NCBI GenBank assembly: GCA_045538305.1
Contig: JAZSRC010000087.1
Coordinates: 1 to 62,111, forward strand
Length of the DNA: 62,111 nt
Direction: 5' to 3'
Source: SFHK01 sp045538305
GTDB taxonomy: Bacteria; Bacillota; Clostridia; Christensenellales; Aristaeellaceae
Shown: positions 34,347 through 42,461 of the stretch, piece after piece
Layout: each line of letters begins with the position of its first letter
How positions within the stretch are numbered: position 1 is the first letter of the stretch
The notes under the pieces: generated by a model
The model's database searches: none
What the model was told of the DNA's origin: nothing
What the model saw: the letters and a program-made list of their open reading frames with translations, nothing else
Position numbers and translations under genes: made by a program

Positions 34347-35381
34347 TTATTCCTCCCCGGCATTTACGATATGAAATGCGGCTGCGCGTCCAAGCCGGTT
34401 CATAACAGCAAGTCCGATATCTTCCGCCTCGACAGCCTCCGAAAAAATGGTAGATACCCCTTCGTTGTCCATTTCACGAAGCGCATCAAAGAGACTGCGG
34501 GCCATTTCGTCTGCATTGCCGCCCAGGGAATATACTCGCCGGCCTGCATACAGGGAAATATGATCCTTCAGGGCAAGTATGCACTTTTCGCCTTCCGTAT
34601 GATCGTACAGATCGATGATCTCTCTTGCTACATTATTTGCTTCGCCCTTTACAATCACAAGCGAGCCTCTGGGGGCATAGTGTTTATACTTCATGCCGGG
34701 CGAACGTACAGTTTCCCCTTCCTTCAGCGGACGAAGTACGCTTCCGTCCACTTCCACCTCGCCTACTACATCGGCAATCATTCGCGGCGTAATGCCCCCG
34801 GGCCGCAAAACGCGTACAGGCGAAGTACGAACATCCAATACGGTGGACTCTAAGCCCACTTCACAGGGCCCGCCATCAATGATCATGGGGATTCTTCCGT
34901 CCATATCCTGATAGACATGCTGCGCCTGGGTGGGACTTGGCCTTCCCGAGAGGTTCGCGCTGGGCGCTGCAATCGGTCGCCCGGAAGCAGCAATCAGGCG
35001 AAGCGCCGTTTCGTGCCTCGGGTATCGCACCGCAACGGAATCGAGCCCTGCTGTTACTTCAATGGGGATACTGTCTCCCTTATCAAATATCATCGTCAGC
35101 GGGCCGGGCCAATAACATTTTGCAAGCTTTTTCGCATTCTTCGGCATTTCACCTTTTATGATATTTCGAATCGAGTCAATATCCGCTATATGGACAATGA
35201 GCGGATTATCGCCAGGCCGTCCCTTGGCGGCAAATATCTTTTTAACCGCTTCGCCGTTTGTAGCGTCGGCGCCGATTCCGTACACAGTTTCAGTAGGAAA
35301 TCCGACGATCTCGCCGTTTCTGATCAGCTCTCCTGCGGCGGTCAATGCTTCCTCTGTCGGTATTACATGTACAGTTTTCAT
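34347..35381 (-). CDS. ywlC: L-threonylcarbamoyladenylate synthase (Sua5/YwlC)
   Basis: 344 residues: an N-terminal YrdC domain (about 1-205, with GEIVGFPTETVYGIGADA and KGRPGDNPLIVHI) and a C-terminal Sua5 domain (about 220-344, SPGMKYKHYAPRGSLVIVKG). It makes the threonylcarbamoyl-AMP used for the t6A37 modification of ANN-decoding tRNAs. The ATG overlaps the prfA stop by four bases (ATGA), with GGAG upstream inside prfA, so it belongs to the prmC-prfA-ywlC-ywlE translation unit. Confidence 0.96.
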   Translation of the reverse strand: MKTVHVIPTEEALTAAGELIRNGEIVGFPTETVYGIGADATNGEAVKKIFAAKGRPGDNPLIVHIADIDSIRNIIKGEMPKNAKKLAKCYWPGPLTMIFDKGDSIPIEVTAGLDSVAVRYPRHETALRLIAASGRPIAAPSANLSGRPSPTQAQHVYQDMDGRIPMIIDGGPCEVGLESTVLDVRTSPVRVLRPGGITPRMIADVVGEVEVDGSVLRPLKEGETVRSPGMKYKHYAPRGSLVIVKGEANNVAREIIDLYDHTEGEKCILALKDHISLYAGRRVYSLGGNADEMARSLFDALREMDNEGVSTIFSEAVEAEDIGLAVMNRLGRAAAFHIVNAGEE

Positions 35382-36472
35382 TGGTTCTCCATCAACTTCG
35401 TCTGTTCGGCAAGGATCAGTTTATCGATCAGCTCGTCCAGATCTCCATTCATGACATCATTTATCTTATATAGCGTCAGCCCAATTCTATGATCGGTTAC
35501 GCGTCCCTGCGGAAAATTATAGGTGCGGATGCGCTCCGAGCGATCGCCTGAACCAATCTGCAGACGGCGCTGATTGGCGTAATTGGTATCCGCCTGTTCT
35601 CTTTCCATTTCATAAAGGCGGCTTCTCAATACCTGCATGGCTCGTTCCCTGTTTTGTATCTGGCTGCGCTGATCCTGAGAAGTTACAACGATTCCCGTCG
35701 GAATATGGGTGATACGAACAGCGGAATCCGTTCGGTTAACATGCTGGCCGCCTGCGCCGGATGCACGGTAGGTATCAATGCGCAGATCCTGCATATTGAT
35801 ATTTACTTCAACATCTTCGGCTTCGGGAAGTACAGCCACGGTTGCGGTTGAGGTTTGAAGCTTACCGTTTGATTCCGTAACAGGTACTCGCTGTACGCGG
35901 TGAACGCCGCTTTCAAACTTCAGCCTTTCGAAAACATTTCTTCCTTCAACGGACATAATCGCTTCTTTGATACCACCGATTTCCGTTTCGCCGCCTTCGA
36001 TCATTTCAACCTTCCAGCCGCGGGACTGCGCATAATGCGCGTACATTCTCAAAAGTTCTGCGCCAAACAAACCAGCTTCGTCTCCGCCTGCTCCTGCGCG
36101 AACTTCTATGATAGCATTTCGCTTATCATCAGGATCTTTAGGAAGAAGCATTCTTTTGGCTTCATCCGTCTTTGAAGACAGCTGCTCCTCCAGTTCTTCC
36201 AGCTCTTCCTTCGCCATTTCCGCCATTTCCAGATCGTCAGAAGCCGCCATTTCGCGAGCTTCTTCGATATGCTTGATCAGAAGGCCGTAATCCTTAGCCA
36301 TCTGCGCAATTTCGGTCATTTCGCTATGTTCGCGCATCAGTTTTTGAAACAGCTGTGTATCCGAAATAACTTCCGGCAGCGTTATCCGGATGGATAGCTC
36401 TTCAAATTTTCCTTCAATGGCTTCAAGCTGTCTGGCAATTCGCGTCTGCTCCTGAAACACATTACTTTCCAT
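35378..36472 (-). CDS. prfA: Peptide chain release factor 1
   Basis: Recognises UAG and UAA stop codons. 364 residues from the ATG at 36472, close to the family length of about 356. The GGQ motif lies in ASGAGGQHVNRTDSAVR and the anticodon-like loop region precedes it; EVRAGAGGDEAGLFGAEL is also typical. The start is five bases after the prmC stop. AAGGAG is 15 bases upstream inside prmC, so initiation probably relies on coupling. Its GGQ glutamine is the target of PrmC, encoded just upstream. Confidence 0.97.
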   Translation of the reverse strand: MESNVFQEQTRIARQLEAIEGKFEELSIRITLPEVISDTQLFQKLMREHSEMTEIAQMAKDYGLLIKHIEEAREMAASDDLEMAEMAKEELEELEEQLSSKTDEAKRMLLPKDPDDKRNAIIEVRAGAGGDEAGLFGAELLRMYAHYAQSRGWKVEMIEGGETEIGGIKEAIMSVEGRNVFERLKFESGVHRVQRVPVTESNGKLQTSTATVAVLPEAEDVEVNINMQDLRIDTYRASGAGGQHVNRTDSAVRITHIPTGIVVTSQDQRSQIQNRERAMQVLRSRLYEMEREQADTNYANQRRLQIGSGDRSERIRTYNFPQGRVTDHRIGLTLYKINDVMNGDLDELIDKLILAEQTKLMENQ

Positions 36473-36477
36473 AATTC

Positions 36478-37320
36478 TTATCCACGACTCCTTATCCAAA
36501 CCACGCGATCAATGCCGCACAAATCCTTTATAATTCCGCTTTGAGGATAGTCCGCTTTTTCAAGCAGCAGTTTTCTTACTTCCTCCGCCTGACCTTGCCC
36601 GACTTCAAACAGCGCATAGCCATTGGGGGCCAAAAACAAAGGAAGCTGACAGGCGAACTTTCTGTACAGCTCGAGCCCATCGTCTCCGCCAAATAATGCG
36701 AGCTCCGGCTCATGCCTTACTTCTTCCTGTAACCCTTCCATATCGCTTTTTGTAAGATACGGAGGGTTAGAAACAATTACATCAAACGTTTTCCCGGTAA
36801 GCGGCGAAAATCCATCGCCATGAAAAAACTGAACATTTACCTGATTGTTCTCGGCGTTTGCTTTTGCAACTTCAAGCGCGCCTTCACTGATGTCAGATGC
36901 AGATACCGACGCGTCCTTTACATAATGCGCAATGGTCACAGCCAGCGCTCCGCTTCCGGTACAGAGATCGAGAACCGATGCGTTCGGCTTTTTCCGAATG
37001 ATGTTAATCGCTTCTTCGGCCAATGTTTCGGTATCCTGTCTTGGGATAAGAACCCGTTCGTCTACGAAGAAGGTTAGACCCATAAAATAGGCTATACCTT
37101 CAATATATTGAAACGGTTCCCCTTGTTCCCGTTTGGCCAGCCGTATTTCCAACTCATTCTCTTCATCTGTCGTCAGATTTTTATCCATCACCGCATATAC
37201 GCCCGACGGCCCGATGCCTTTGATTCCTGCCACAAAAAGACGCACTTCCAATTCAGCATCCGGACGCGATGCAAGGCGCAGTCTTTCCTGCGCCCTGCGA
37301 ATCCAGTCTCTGACCGTCAT
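36478..37320 (-). CDS. prmC: Release factor glutamine methyltransferase
   Basis: Methylates the GGQ glutamine of release factors using SAM. 280 residues: an N-terminal helical domain (1-80), then the Rossmann methyltransferase with VLDLCTGSGALAVTIAH and the substrate-binding NPPY in VSNPPYLTKSD. RVLIPRQDTETL is another family block. The ATG overlaps the yqhQ stop by four bases. Pairing with prfA is conserved across Firmicutes. Confidence 0.96.
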   Translation of the reverse strand: MTVRDWIRRAQERLRLASRPDAELEVRLFVAGIKGIGPSGVYAVMDKNLTTDEENELEIRLAKREQGEPFQYIEGIAYFMGLTFFVDERVLIPRQDTETLAEEAINIIRKKPNASVLDLCTGSGALAVTIAHYVKDASVSASDISEGALEVAKANAENNQVNVQFFHGDGFSPLTGKTFDVIVSNPPYLTKSDMEGLQEEVRHEPELALFGGDDGLELYRKFACQLPLFLAPNGYALFEVGQGQAEEVRKLLLEKADYPQSGIIKDLCGIDRVVWIRSRG

Positions 37321-38363
37321 TGATCAGCTTCTTCTTTCTTTTCTTCTTGTGTTTCCTCTTCTTCGTAGTACGATGCAGGCAGCGGCTTTTCATCGCCGAG
37401 AGACGCCTTCAAAGATACAATAGCTACCTCAAGCATGCTGTCATCGGGTTCCTTTGTTGTAAGCTTCTGCGTCATAAGGCCCGGCCATTTCAAAACCTTG
37501 ATGATCGCCGTGTCCTTCGCCCTGCCGAGCCACTTTAGCACCTCGTACGAAACCCCTGCGATCAGCGGGAGCAGCGCAAGCTTTGTAATGATTCGCAAGA
37601 AGTAATTGGATTCAATAACTCCGCCAACAATCTCGCTAAACAGCGTGAAGATGAGAATGGAAATAATCATTACAATCATCAGGAAGCTGGTACCGCAGCG
37701 GGGATGCAGGGTGGTATACTTGCGCGCGTTTTCTACCGTAAGCTCTTCTCCGTGTTCAAAACAATGAATGGTTTTGTGTTCCGCGCCATGATACATGAAA
37801 ACGCGTCTGATTTCCTTAAGCTTCGAGCAGAAAAATACATAAATCAGAAATACGCAAATACGGATCACGCCGCCAATCAGATTCACAATTAGCTTATTGG
37901 AAATGATCTTTTTAATCAGCCATTCAAGCGTAAACGGAAGCACGAAGAACAGACCGATCGCAAGAACAACCGCCAGAATTACAGCAGTTGCCATCATAAT
38001 GTCATCGGGCTTTACATGGAAAATCTTTGCAAGCTTTTTCTCAAACTTACTGGGTTCTTCGGTATCAAGTCCGGCCATATCGGCGGAATCCGTAATCGTC
38101 TTTACGCCTTCAACCATCATTACGCCAAAATTCACTACGCCGCGAATTACAGGCCATTTTACCCATTTATGCTTCTTGCCTATTTCCTTTTTGGGTTTAA
38201 CCGTGTACGTCATTTTTCCATCGGGTTTACGAACGGTGATTGCCGTGTACTTGGTACCGTTCATCATAACGCCTTCCATTACAGCCTGCCCACCGACTGA
38301 AGGGCAGGAAGAAGGATATTCACCCGTCCACCACCGTTTAATTTCCTCTGAAAATTTACTCAT
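37317..38363 (-). CDS. yqhQ: DUF1385 membrane protein YqhQ
   Basis: 348 residues. The N-terminal block PSVGGQAVMEGVMMNG and the central YHGAEHKTIHCFEHGEEL with HPRCGTSFL are the DUF1385 family motifs, with conserved His, Glu and Cys that suggest metal binding. Four to five hydrophobic helices lie between about 125 and 295, and the C-terminal tail is charged. The molecular role is unknown; it is commonly found between rpmE and prmC/prfA in Clostridia. GAGG lies upstream. Confidence 0.93.
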   Translation of the reverse strand: MSKFSEEIKRWWTGEYPSSCPSVGGQAVMEGVMMNGTKYTAITVRKPDGKMTYTVKPKKEIGKKHKWVKWPVIRGVVNFGVMMVEGVKTITDSADMAGLDTEEPSKFEKKLAKIFHVKPDDIMMATAVILAVVLAIGLFFVLPFTLEWLIKKIISNKLIVNLIGGVIRICVFLIYVFFCSKLKEIRRVFMYHGAEHKTIHCFEHGEELTVENARKYTTLHPRCGTSFLMIVMIISILIFTLFSEIVGGVIESNYFLRIITKLALLPLIAGVSYEVLKWLGRAKDTAIIKVLKWPGLMTQKLTTKEPDDSMLEVAIVSLKASLGDEKPLPASYYEEEETQEEKKEEADQ

Positions 38364-38400
38364 ATTAACCTCTTTTCGTTTTTCGATTGCAATTATCTAT

Positions 38401-38433
38401 AAAGAAAACAGACCGGGCGTGAAGCCCGATCTG
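38401..38433 (-). terminator. Intrinsic terminator after rpmE
   Basis: CAGACCGGGC (38409-38418) with GCCCGATCTG (38424-38433), ten pairs with one G-U, followed on the minus strand by TTTTCTTT. Confidence 0.85.
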
Positions 38434-38479
38434 TGAAAGCCAATGCTCACGCCGTATGAATGCAAACGCGTAAACGCGA

Positions 38480-38677
38480 TTACATGCCATAGCGCTTCTT
38501 GAAACGATCGACGCGTCCGCCGCTGTCAACCAGCTTCTGCTTTCCGGTGAAGAACGGATGGCACTTAGAGCAGATATCAACGCGCAGCTCCTTCTTCACA
38601 GAACCGGTTTCGAAAGTTTCGCCGCAAACGCAGCGAACTACCGTCTTACCATAGTTCGGATGGATCTTTTCCTTCAT
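38480..38677 (-). CDS. rpmE: 50S ribosomal protein L31, zinc-binding form
   Basis: 65 residues from the ATG at 38677, with GGAGAGG upstream. The N-terminus MKEKIHPNYGKTVVRCVCG and FFTGKQKLVDSGGRVDRFKK are typical of L31. Cys16, Cys18, Cys36 and Cys39 make it the zinc-containing (C+) type. It lies directly downstream of rho, as in Bacillus, behind its own promoter and a structured leader. Confidence 0.97.
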   Translation of the reverse strand: MKEKIHPNYGKTVVRCVCGETFETGSVKKELRVDICSKCHPFFTGKQKLVDSGGRVDRFKKRYGM

Positions 38678-38689
38678 TAGTCTCACCTC

Positions 38690-38766
38690 TCCTGCACAGA
38701 CTTGCAAGTCCGTACAAACCGGATTGTCGCATGCTGTTTGCTCACGGCATCCGGTGTCGTCATGCA
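38690..38766 (-). promoter_or_regulatory. Structured 5' leader of rpmE, possible L31 autoregulatory leader
   Basis: ACCGGAT/ATCCGGT arms (38749-38755 with 38718-38724) enclose a smaller hairpin, and a second hairpin GGACTT/AAGTCT (38706-38711 with 38698-38703) sits just before the binding site. L31 leaders are known in Firmicutes; I cannot score this against a model. Confidence 0.42.
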
Positions 38767-38772
38767 GAAATA

Positions 38773-38801
38773 AGTATACCACATCTATACCGTTTATGCA
38801 A
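38773..38801 (-). promoter_or_regulatory. Promoter of rpmE
   Basis: TTGCAT (38796-38801), 17-base spacer, TATACT (38773-38778) with extended TG. It starts eight bases past the rho stop. Confidence 0.78.
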
Positions 38802-38808
38802 TGGATTT

Positions 38809-40611
38809 TTATGATTTTACACTTTGCTTACGCATTTGTCCATCTCCGCTAAGGGTGAAGCCTTCTTTCTCCCATACGTTTGCCCAGCCCTTTACGCGGT
38901 TCAGGAATTCCTTGTTGAAGCGCGTTTTTTCAAGCAGGGTAATCAGCTGTTCCGTTGTCTCCTGTGCGCCGGAATTGGACAGCATATGCCTCACATGAAC
39001 AGCACCTTCATATTCTTCATCGTTAAGCAGAAGTTCGTCTCTGCGCGTTCCCGATTTGAATAGATCCACAGCCGGAAAGATCCGCTTTTCAGACAGTTTT
39101 CTGTCCAGATGCAATTCCATATTTCCCGTTCCCTTAAACTCTTCGAAAATGATATCGTCCATTCTGCTTCCGGTTTCTACAAGCGCGGTAGCAATGATCG
39201 TAAGGCTTCCACCGTTTTCTATGTTTCTGGCAGCGCCAAAGAACCTTTTTGGCTTAAACAGCGCCCCCGGATCGAGTCCTCCGGAAAGAGAGCGTCCGGT
39301 TGGCGGTATTACAAGGTTATATGCTCGTGCAAGACGCGTTATGGAGTCCATCAGAATGACAACGTCTTCTCCGCATTCCACCAGCCTCTGCGCCCTGTCC
39401 AGCGCCATTTCACTTAATCGCGTATGATTTTCCGGCGCTTCGTCAAAGGTAGAATATACAACTTCGCCCTGAATCGAGCGCTTTAGATCAGTAACTTCCT
39501 CAGGCCGTTCGTCAATCAAAAGCACAATCAAATGCACATTGGGTTCATTTCTCGTAATTGCATTTGCAATTTTCTTAAGAAGAACGGTTTTGCCCGCCTT
39601 TGGCGGAGAGACAATCATTCCCCTCTGCCCTTTTCCGATCGGCGCAATCAGGTCCATACACCTTAGCGCAAGATCGGTATTTCCATTCGGATTCTCAAGT
39701 CGGATTCTTTCATCGGGATAAATCGGCGTCAAATCTTCAAATTTTGGCCTTTTTACGATTTCCTCCGGGGATTTTCCATTTACGGATGTAATATAGAGCA
39801 TCGCAACATACCGATCGCCTTCTCTCTGAGCGCGCGTTTTCCCGACAACATAGTCGCCGCTTCGAAGAGAGAATCTTCGTATTTGCGCAATGGAAATGTA
39901 TACGTCCTTTGTCCCGGGCAGATAATTCTCGGCCCTCAAAAAGCCATATCCTTCCGGATGTATCTCCAAAACGCCTGCACCGTCCGGGCAATTATTTGCA
40001 TGCAGGATATCGCTTAAATTCGCCTCAGGCTTTCTGCATTCCGCTTTATAGGATGTTGGTCTTATATCGTTAGTCCTTGGCGCATAGATGGGCTGTGTAT
40101 TCGCTTTTACAGATAAAGAAAAGGGCGGAGATTCACGCTTGACCGGTACGGACGCCGGCTCAACGCTTACAGGCACAATTTGTTCTTGGGCCTTTATTTC
40201 TGCCGATGCAATGTCGGTTTTGCAGATTTCGTCTTTTTCGGATTCCTCCTTTTCCGTTTGAATCGCATTCTTGTTTTCTGTAGTCTCCTCTGTTTTCTGC
40301 TTTGGCGGTCTTCCTCTTTTTTTCTTCGGTTTTTCTTCTCCGCTATCCGTCTGAACAGTTTTTCCGGATCCTTTCGGGCGTCCTCTCTTTTTTGCAGGCG
40401 TTTCCGGCGTCTCCTGTTGTTCAGCTGCGGGCGCGTTCATATCGCTTTGGCTTTGAGTTTGTATATCATTATCAGCCTGTGCCTTTTCAGCGTCCAGTAT
40501 CATTTCAATGATCCGCATTTTCGCAGTTCCTGCCGGAATCTTTACGCCGTTTTGTCTGGCTAACAGTCTGAGATCAGCTACTGTTTTTGCATGCAGGGTT
40601 CTGTAGTCCAA
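38809..40611 (-). CDS. rho: Transcription termination factor Rho with extended basic/acidic N-terminal insertion
   Basis: 600 residues against about 420 in E. coli. Residues 1-42 are the Rho N-terminal helical domain. An insertion at about 43-190 is low-complexity, rich in Lys, Glu, Pro and Thr, and carries two AT-hook-like motifs (KKRGRPKGSGK and KKKRGRPPKQK). The cold-shock-like RNA-binding domain (about 205-280) contains GYGFLRAENY. The ATPase has Walker A PPKAGKTVLLKK and LLIDERPEEVTD, and the Q-loop and R-loop regions look intact. The TTG start has GGAGG seven bases upstream. It precedes rpmE as in Bacillus. Confidence 0.96.
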   Translation of the reverse strand: MDYRTLHAKTVADLRLLARQNGVKIPAGTAKMRIIEMILDAEKAQADNDIQTQSQSDMNAPAAEQQETPETPAKKRGRPKGSGKTVQTDSGEEKPKKKRGRPPKQKTEETTENKNAIQTEKEESEKDEICKTDIASAEIKAQEQIVPVSVEPASVPVKRESPPFSLSVKANTQPIYAPRTNDIRPTSYKAECRKPEANLSDILHANNCPDGAGVLEIHPEGYGFLRAENYLPGTKDVYISIAQIRRFSLRSGDYVVGKTRAQREGDRYVAMLYITSVNGKSPEEIVKRPKFEDLTPIYPDERIRLENPNGNTDLALRCMDLIAPIGKGQRGMIVSPPKAGKTVLLKKIANAITRNEPNVHLIVLLIDERPEEVTDLKRSIQGEVVYSTFDEAPENHTRLSEMALDRAQRLVECGEDVVILMDSITRLARAYNLVIPPTGRSLSGGLDPGALFKPKRFFGAARNIENGGSLTIIATALVETGSRMDDIIFEEFKGTGNMELHLDRKLSEKRIFPAVDLFKSGTRRDELLLNDEEYEGAVHVRHMLSNSGAQETTEQLITLLEKTRFNKEFLNRVKGWANVWEKEGFTLSGDGQMRKQSVKS

Positions 40612-40678
40612 TTAAACACCTCCCGATTCCGTTTATGCTTCCTTCGGGAATCCATAACCCCATAATATATTCATTTAT

Positions 40679-41680
40679 CTACTTTTTTATGCATACGGCG
40701 ATATCACGTACGACCGCCTGCTCCACCCAATGCGTCATTCGGTCATATCCGCCGCCGCGAAGCACCGAAAAACCAGCTTCCTCCATCAGATTTCTTACGC
40801 TTTCGGTTTTCAGCGTATGCGTATTATAGGAAAGAGCGACGGCGCCTCCCTTTTTCAACGTTTGTTTCCACACAGGCAGGCACTCCTTCAGCATTCGTTC
40901 AAAGCTATCCGCGCCACCTTTTCCATTCGGCGCATGCTGAACGCCGTAAGGTAAATCGCAAACCACCAAATGAACCGCTTCTCGTCCGTAAATCTGGAGG
41001 GCATTTTTACAGTCGCCGGCGCCAACCATCAATGTATGCTCATTGCCCTTTTCTCCGCCGTACTGGAACTTTTGTACCATTACTGCAGGCTGATCCTTAA
41101 GCGTTTTTGAGCTTTGCGTTCTTTTGTGCTTGAGCTTATGATATTTGAGATATTTTTCAAAAAATGACGCACATTCATGAACATCCTTTTTATCGGCGTC
41201 AATTCCGAATACGTCCCATTCTCTATTTGCCGCCTGAAAAAGCGTGGTTCCACGACCGCACATGGGGTCCAACAGCTGAATCTGCGTGTCACAGTCCGCA
41301 AATCGGCAGGAATACAGCGCCATATTGATCAGCTGCTGCGTGAAGCGTTCATTGGTTTTCCCCTTATATTTCTGAATAAACGCAAGATCATCCCCAAGGT
41401 ATGCTTGCGGGGAAGCAAACATGGGTTTAAAAGTATTCTCATCTTCCAGTATACCAAACCAATACAAAAGCGAATGCCTGCAAACCGAGTGAAGCTGATG
41501 TGGAGCCAGCGTTTCTGCTTCAAATACCAGTGCGCCTACGCCCTTAATCTCCCGGTATTTACACAAAGTCTGTACACTAACAGACGAGAGAATGATATCC
41601 AGCTCCGCCGCTGCAGGCTCCTGAGCTGCTTCCTCGTATCTTTGATTGGCATGCGGCCATAAAAGCAGGGCATACGTCAT
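40679..41680 (-). CDS. TRM11/UPF0020-like SAM-dependent RNA or DNA methyltransferase
   Basis: 333 residues from the ATG at 41680, with GGGAG eight bases upstream. The C-terminal half is a Rossmann methyltransferase: LLDPMCGRGTTLFQAA is the SAM-binding motif, GIDADKKDV the acidic loop, and CDLPYGVQHA the D/N-PPY-type catalytic motif for amino-group methylation. The N-terminal 120 residues show no clear THUMP domain. Members of this superfamily make m2G in tRNA or rRNA, or N6-methyladenine in DNA. The position between rpsU and rho and the family resemblance favour an RNA target. This is inference. Confidence 0.8.
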   Translation of the reverse strand: MTYALLLWPHANQRYEEAAQEPAAAELDIILSSVSVQTLCKYREIKGVGALVFEAETLAPHQLHSVCRHSLLYWFGILEDENTFKPMFASPQAYLGDDLAFIQKYKGKTNERFTQQLINMALYSCRFADCDTQIQLLDPMCGRGTTLFQAANREWDVFGIDADKKDVHECASFFEKYLKYHKLKHKRTQSSKTLKDQPAVMVQKFQYGGEKGNEHTLMVGAGDCKNALQIYGREAVHLVVCDLPYGVQHAPNGKGGADSFERMLKECLPVWKQTLKKGGAVALSYNTHTLKTESVRNLMEEAGFSVLRGGGYDRMTHWVEQAVVRDIAVCIKK

Positions 41681-41739
41681 GCTTACATCTCCCAATACTA
41701 TTTTATTTATCTTTTTTGAAAACATGCAAAACTGATAAG

Positions 41740-41773
41740 AAAGAAAATTGCCCCTTTGTCAAGCAAAGGGGCA
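41740..41773 (-). terminator. Intrinsic terminator after rpsU
   Basis: Perfect ten-bp stem TGCCCCTTTG / CAAAGGGGCA (41749-41758 with 41764-41773), then ATTTTCTTTCTT on the minus strand. Confidence 0.88.
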
Positions 41774-41784
41774 TGAATTGAGAA

Positions 41785-41958
41785 TCAATACTTGCGCTTA
41801 CGGGCTGCTTCAGCCTTCTTCTTGCGCTTCACACTGGGCTTCTCATAATGCTCTCTTTTTCTCGCCTCGGCCAGGATGCCGGAACGAGCGGTCATGCGCT
41901 TAAATCTTCTCAGAGCGCTTTCGAGCGATTCGTTATCCCTAATACGAATTTCAGACAT
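41785..41958 (-). CDS. rpsU: 30S ribosomal protein S21
   Basis: 57 residues from the ATG at 41958, with GGGGAGGG upstream. The sequence MSEIRIRDNESLESALRRFK and the basic tail KRKKKAEAARKRKY are typical. It has its own strong promoter and terminator and lies after the HIT gene, at the end of the heat-shock/mtaB block as in Bacillus. Confidence 0.97.
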   Translation of the reverse strand: MSEIRIRDNESLESALRRFKRMTARSGILAEARKREHYEKPSVKRKKKAEAARKRKY

Positions 41959-42025
41959 TGTTTTCCCTCCCCTCGCGATTGCTGGCATTCATTGCCAATG
42001 TAGCATGGGGTGCGCTACAGCAACC

Positions 42026-42054
42026 ATTATACCGCAAATAAAGCTCAACGTCAA
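42026..42054 (-). promoter_or_regulatory. Promoter of rpsU
   Basis: TTGACG (42049-42054), 17-base spacer, TATAAT (42026-42031). The predicted RNA start near 42018 is followed by two small hairpins (42004-41999 arm region and 41983-41997) before the binding site. Confidence 0.85.
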
Positions 42055-42117
42055 GCAGATACATTCTTTTAACGTATTCTATTTTCGGTCGATTTTGTGA
42101 CAATACGTCGATATTTT

Positions 42118-42459
42118 TCAGCCCATATGTTCGGAAAGCTTTTGTCCGCCAAGCAGATGTATATGAAGATGATTTACCGACTGACATCCATCCGGCCCAT
42201 TGTTGGTTATAAGCCTGAATCCGTTTACGAGCCCCTCTGCTTCAGCGATCTTGGTTGCGACGCGAATCAAATGACCGGAAAGGTCGTCCTCCCGTAAAGC
42301 GCAGACTGTAATATTCTCCATGTGCTCTTTGGGCGCAATCAGAATATGTACGGGCGCCTGAGGATTTATGTCGCGAAACGCATAGCATTTTTCATCTTCA
42401 TACACCTTTTGTGAAGGAATTTCCCCTGCAATTATTTTGCAGAAAATGCAGTTTCCCAA
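42118..42459 (-). CDS. HIT family nucleotide-binding hydrolase
   Basis: 113 residues. The histidine triad is in SVNHLHIHLLGG near the C-terminus, and the N-terminal CIFCKIIAGEIPS pair of cysteines is typical of bacterial HinT-like proteins that cleave AMP-lysine or AMP-amidates. The TTG at 42459 is preferred because GGAGG is nine bases upstream; an in-frame ATG six bases earlier is only three bases from that site. The TTG lies two bases after the mtaB stop. It is the last gene of the heat-shock/mtaB run before the rpsU promoter. Confidence 0.92.
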   Translation of the reverse strand: MGNCIFCKIIAGEIPSQKVYEDEKCYAFRDINPQAPVHILIAPKEHMENITVCALREDDLSGHLIRVATKIAEAEGLVNGFRLITNNGPDGCQSVNHLHIHLLGGQKLSEHMG

Positions 42460-42461
42460 CG

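Noticed and set aside
36474..36483. TTATCCACG, one base from a DnaA box.
   Set aside because: A single imperfect copy inside the prmC-prfA junction with no cluster of boxes; expected by chance.
40619..40652. Possible hairpins in the rho leader (GATTCC/GGAATC, or CCCGA pairing with the binding site) suggesting rho autoregulation.
   Set aside because: The stems are short, the promoter is unclear and the RNA start may lie inside the hairpin. Too weak to call.
41977..42025. An apparent three-way junction RNA upstream of rpsU (outer arm 42020-42025 with 41977-41982, two inner hairpins).
   Set aside because: The outer 5' arm lies between the -10 box (42026-42031) and the predicted RNA start near 42018, so it would not be transcribed. 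Only the two small hairpins remain.
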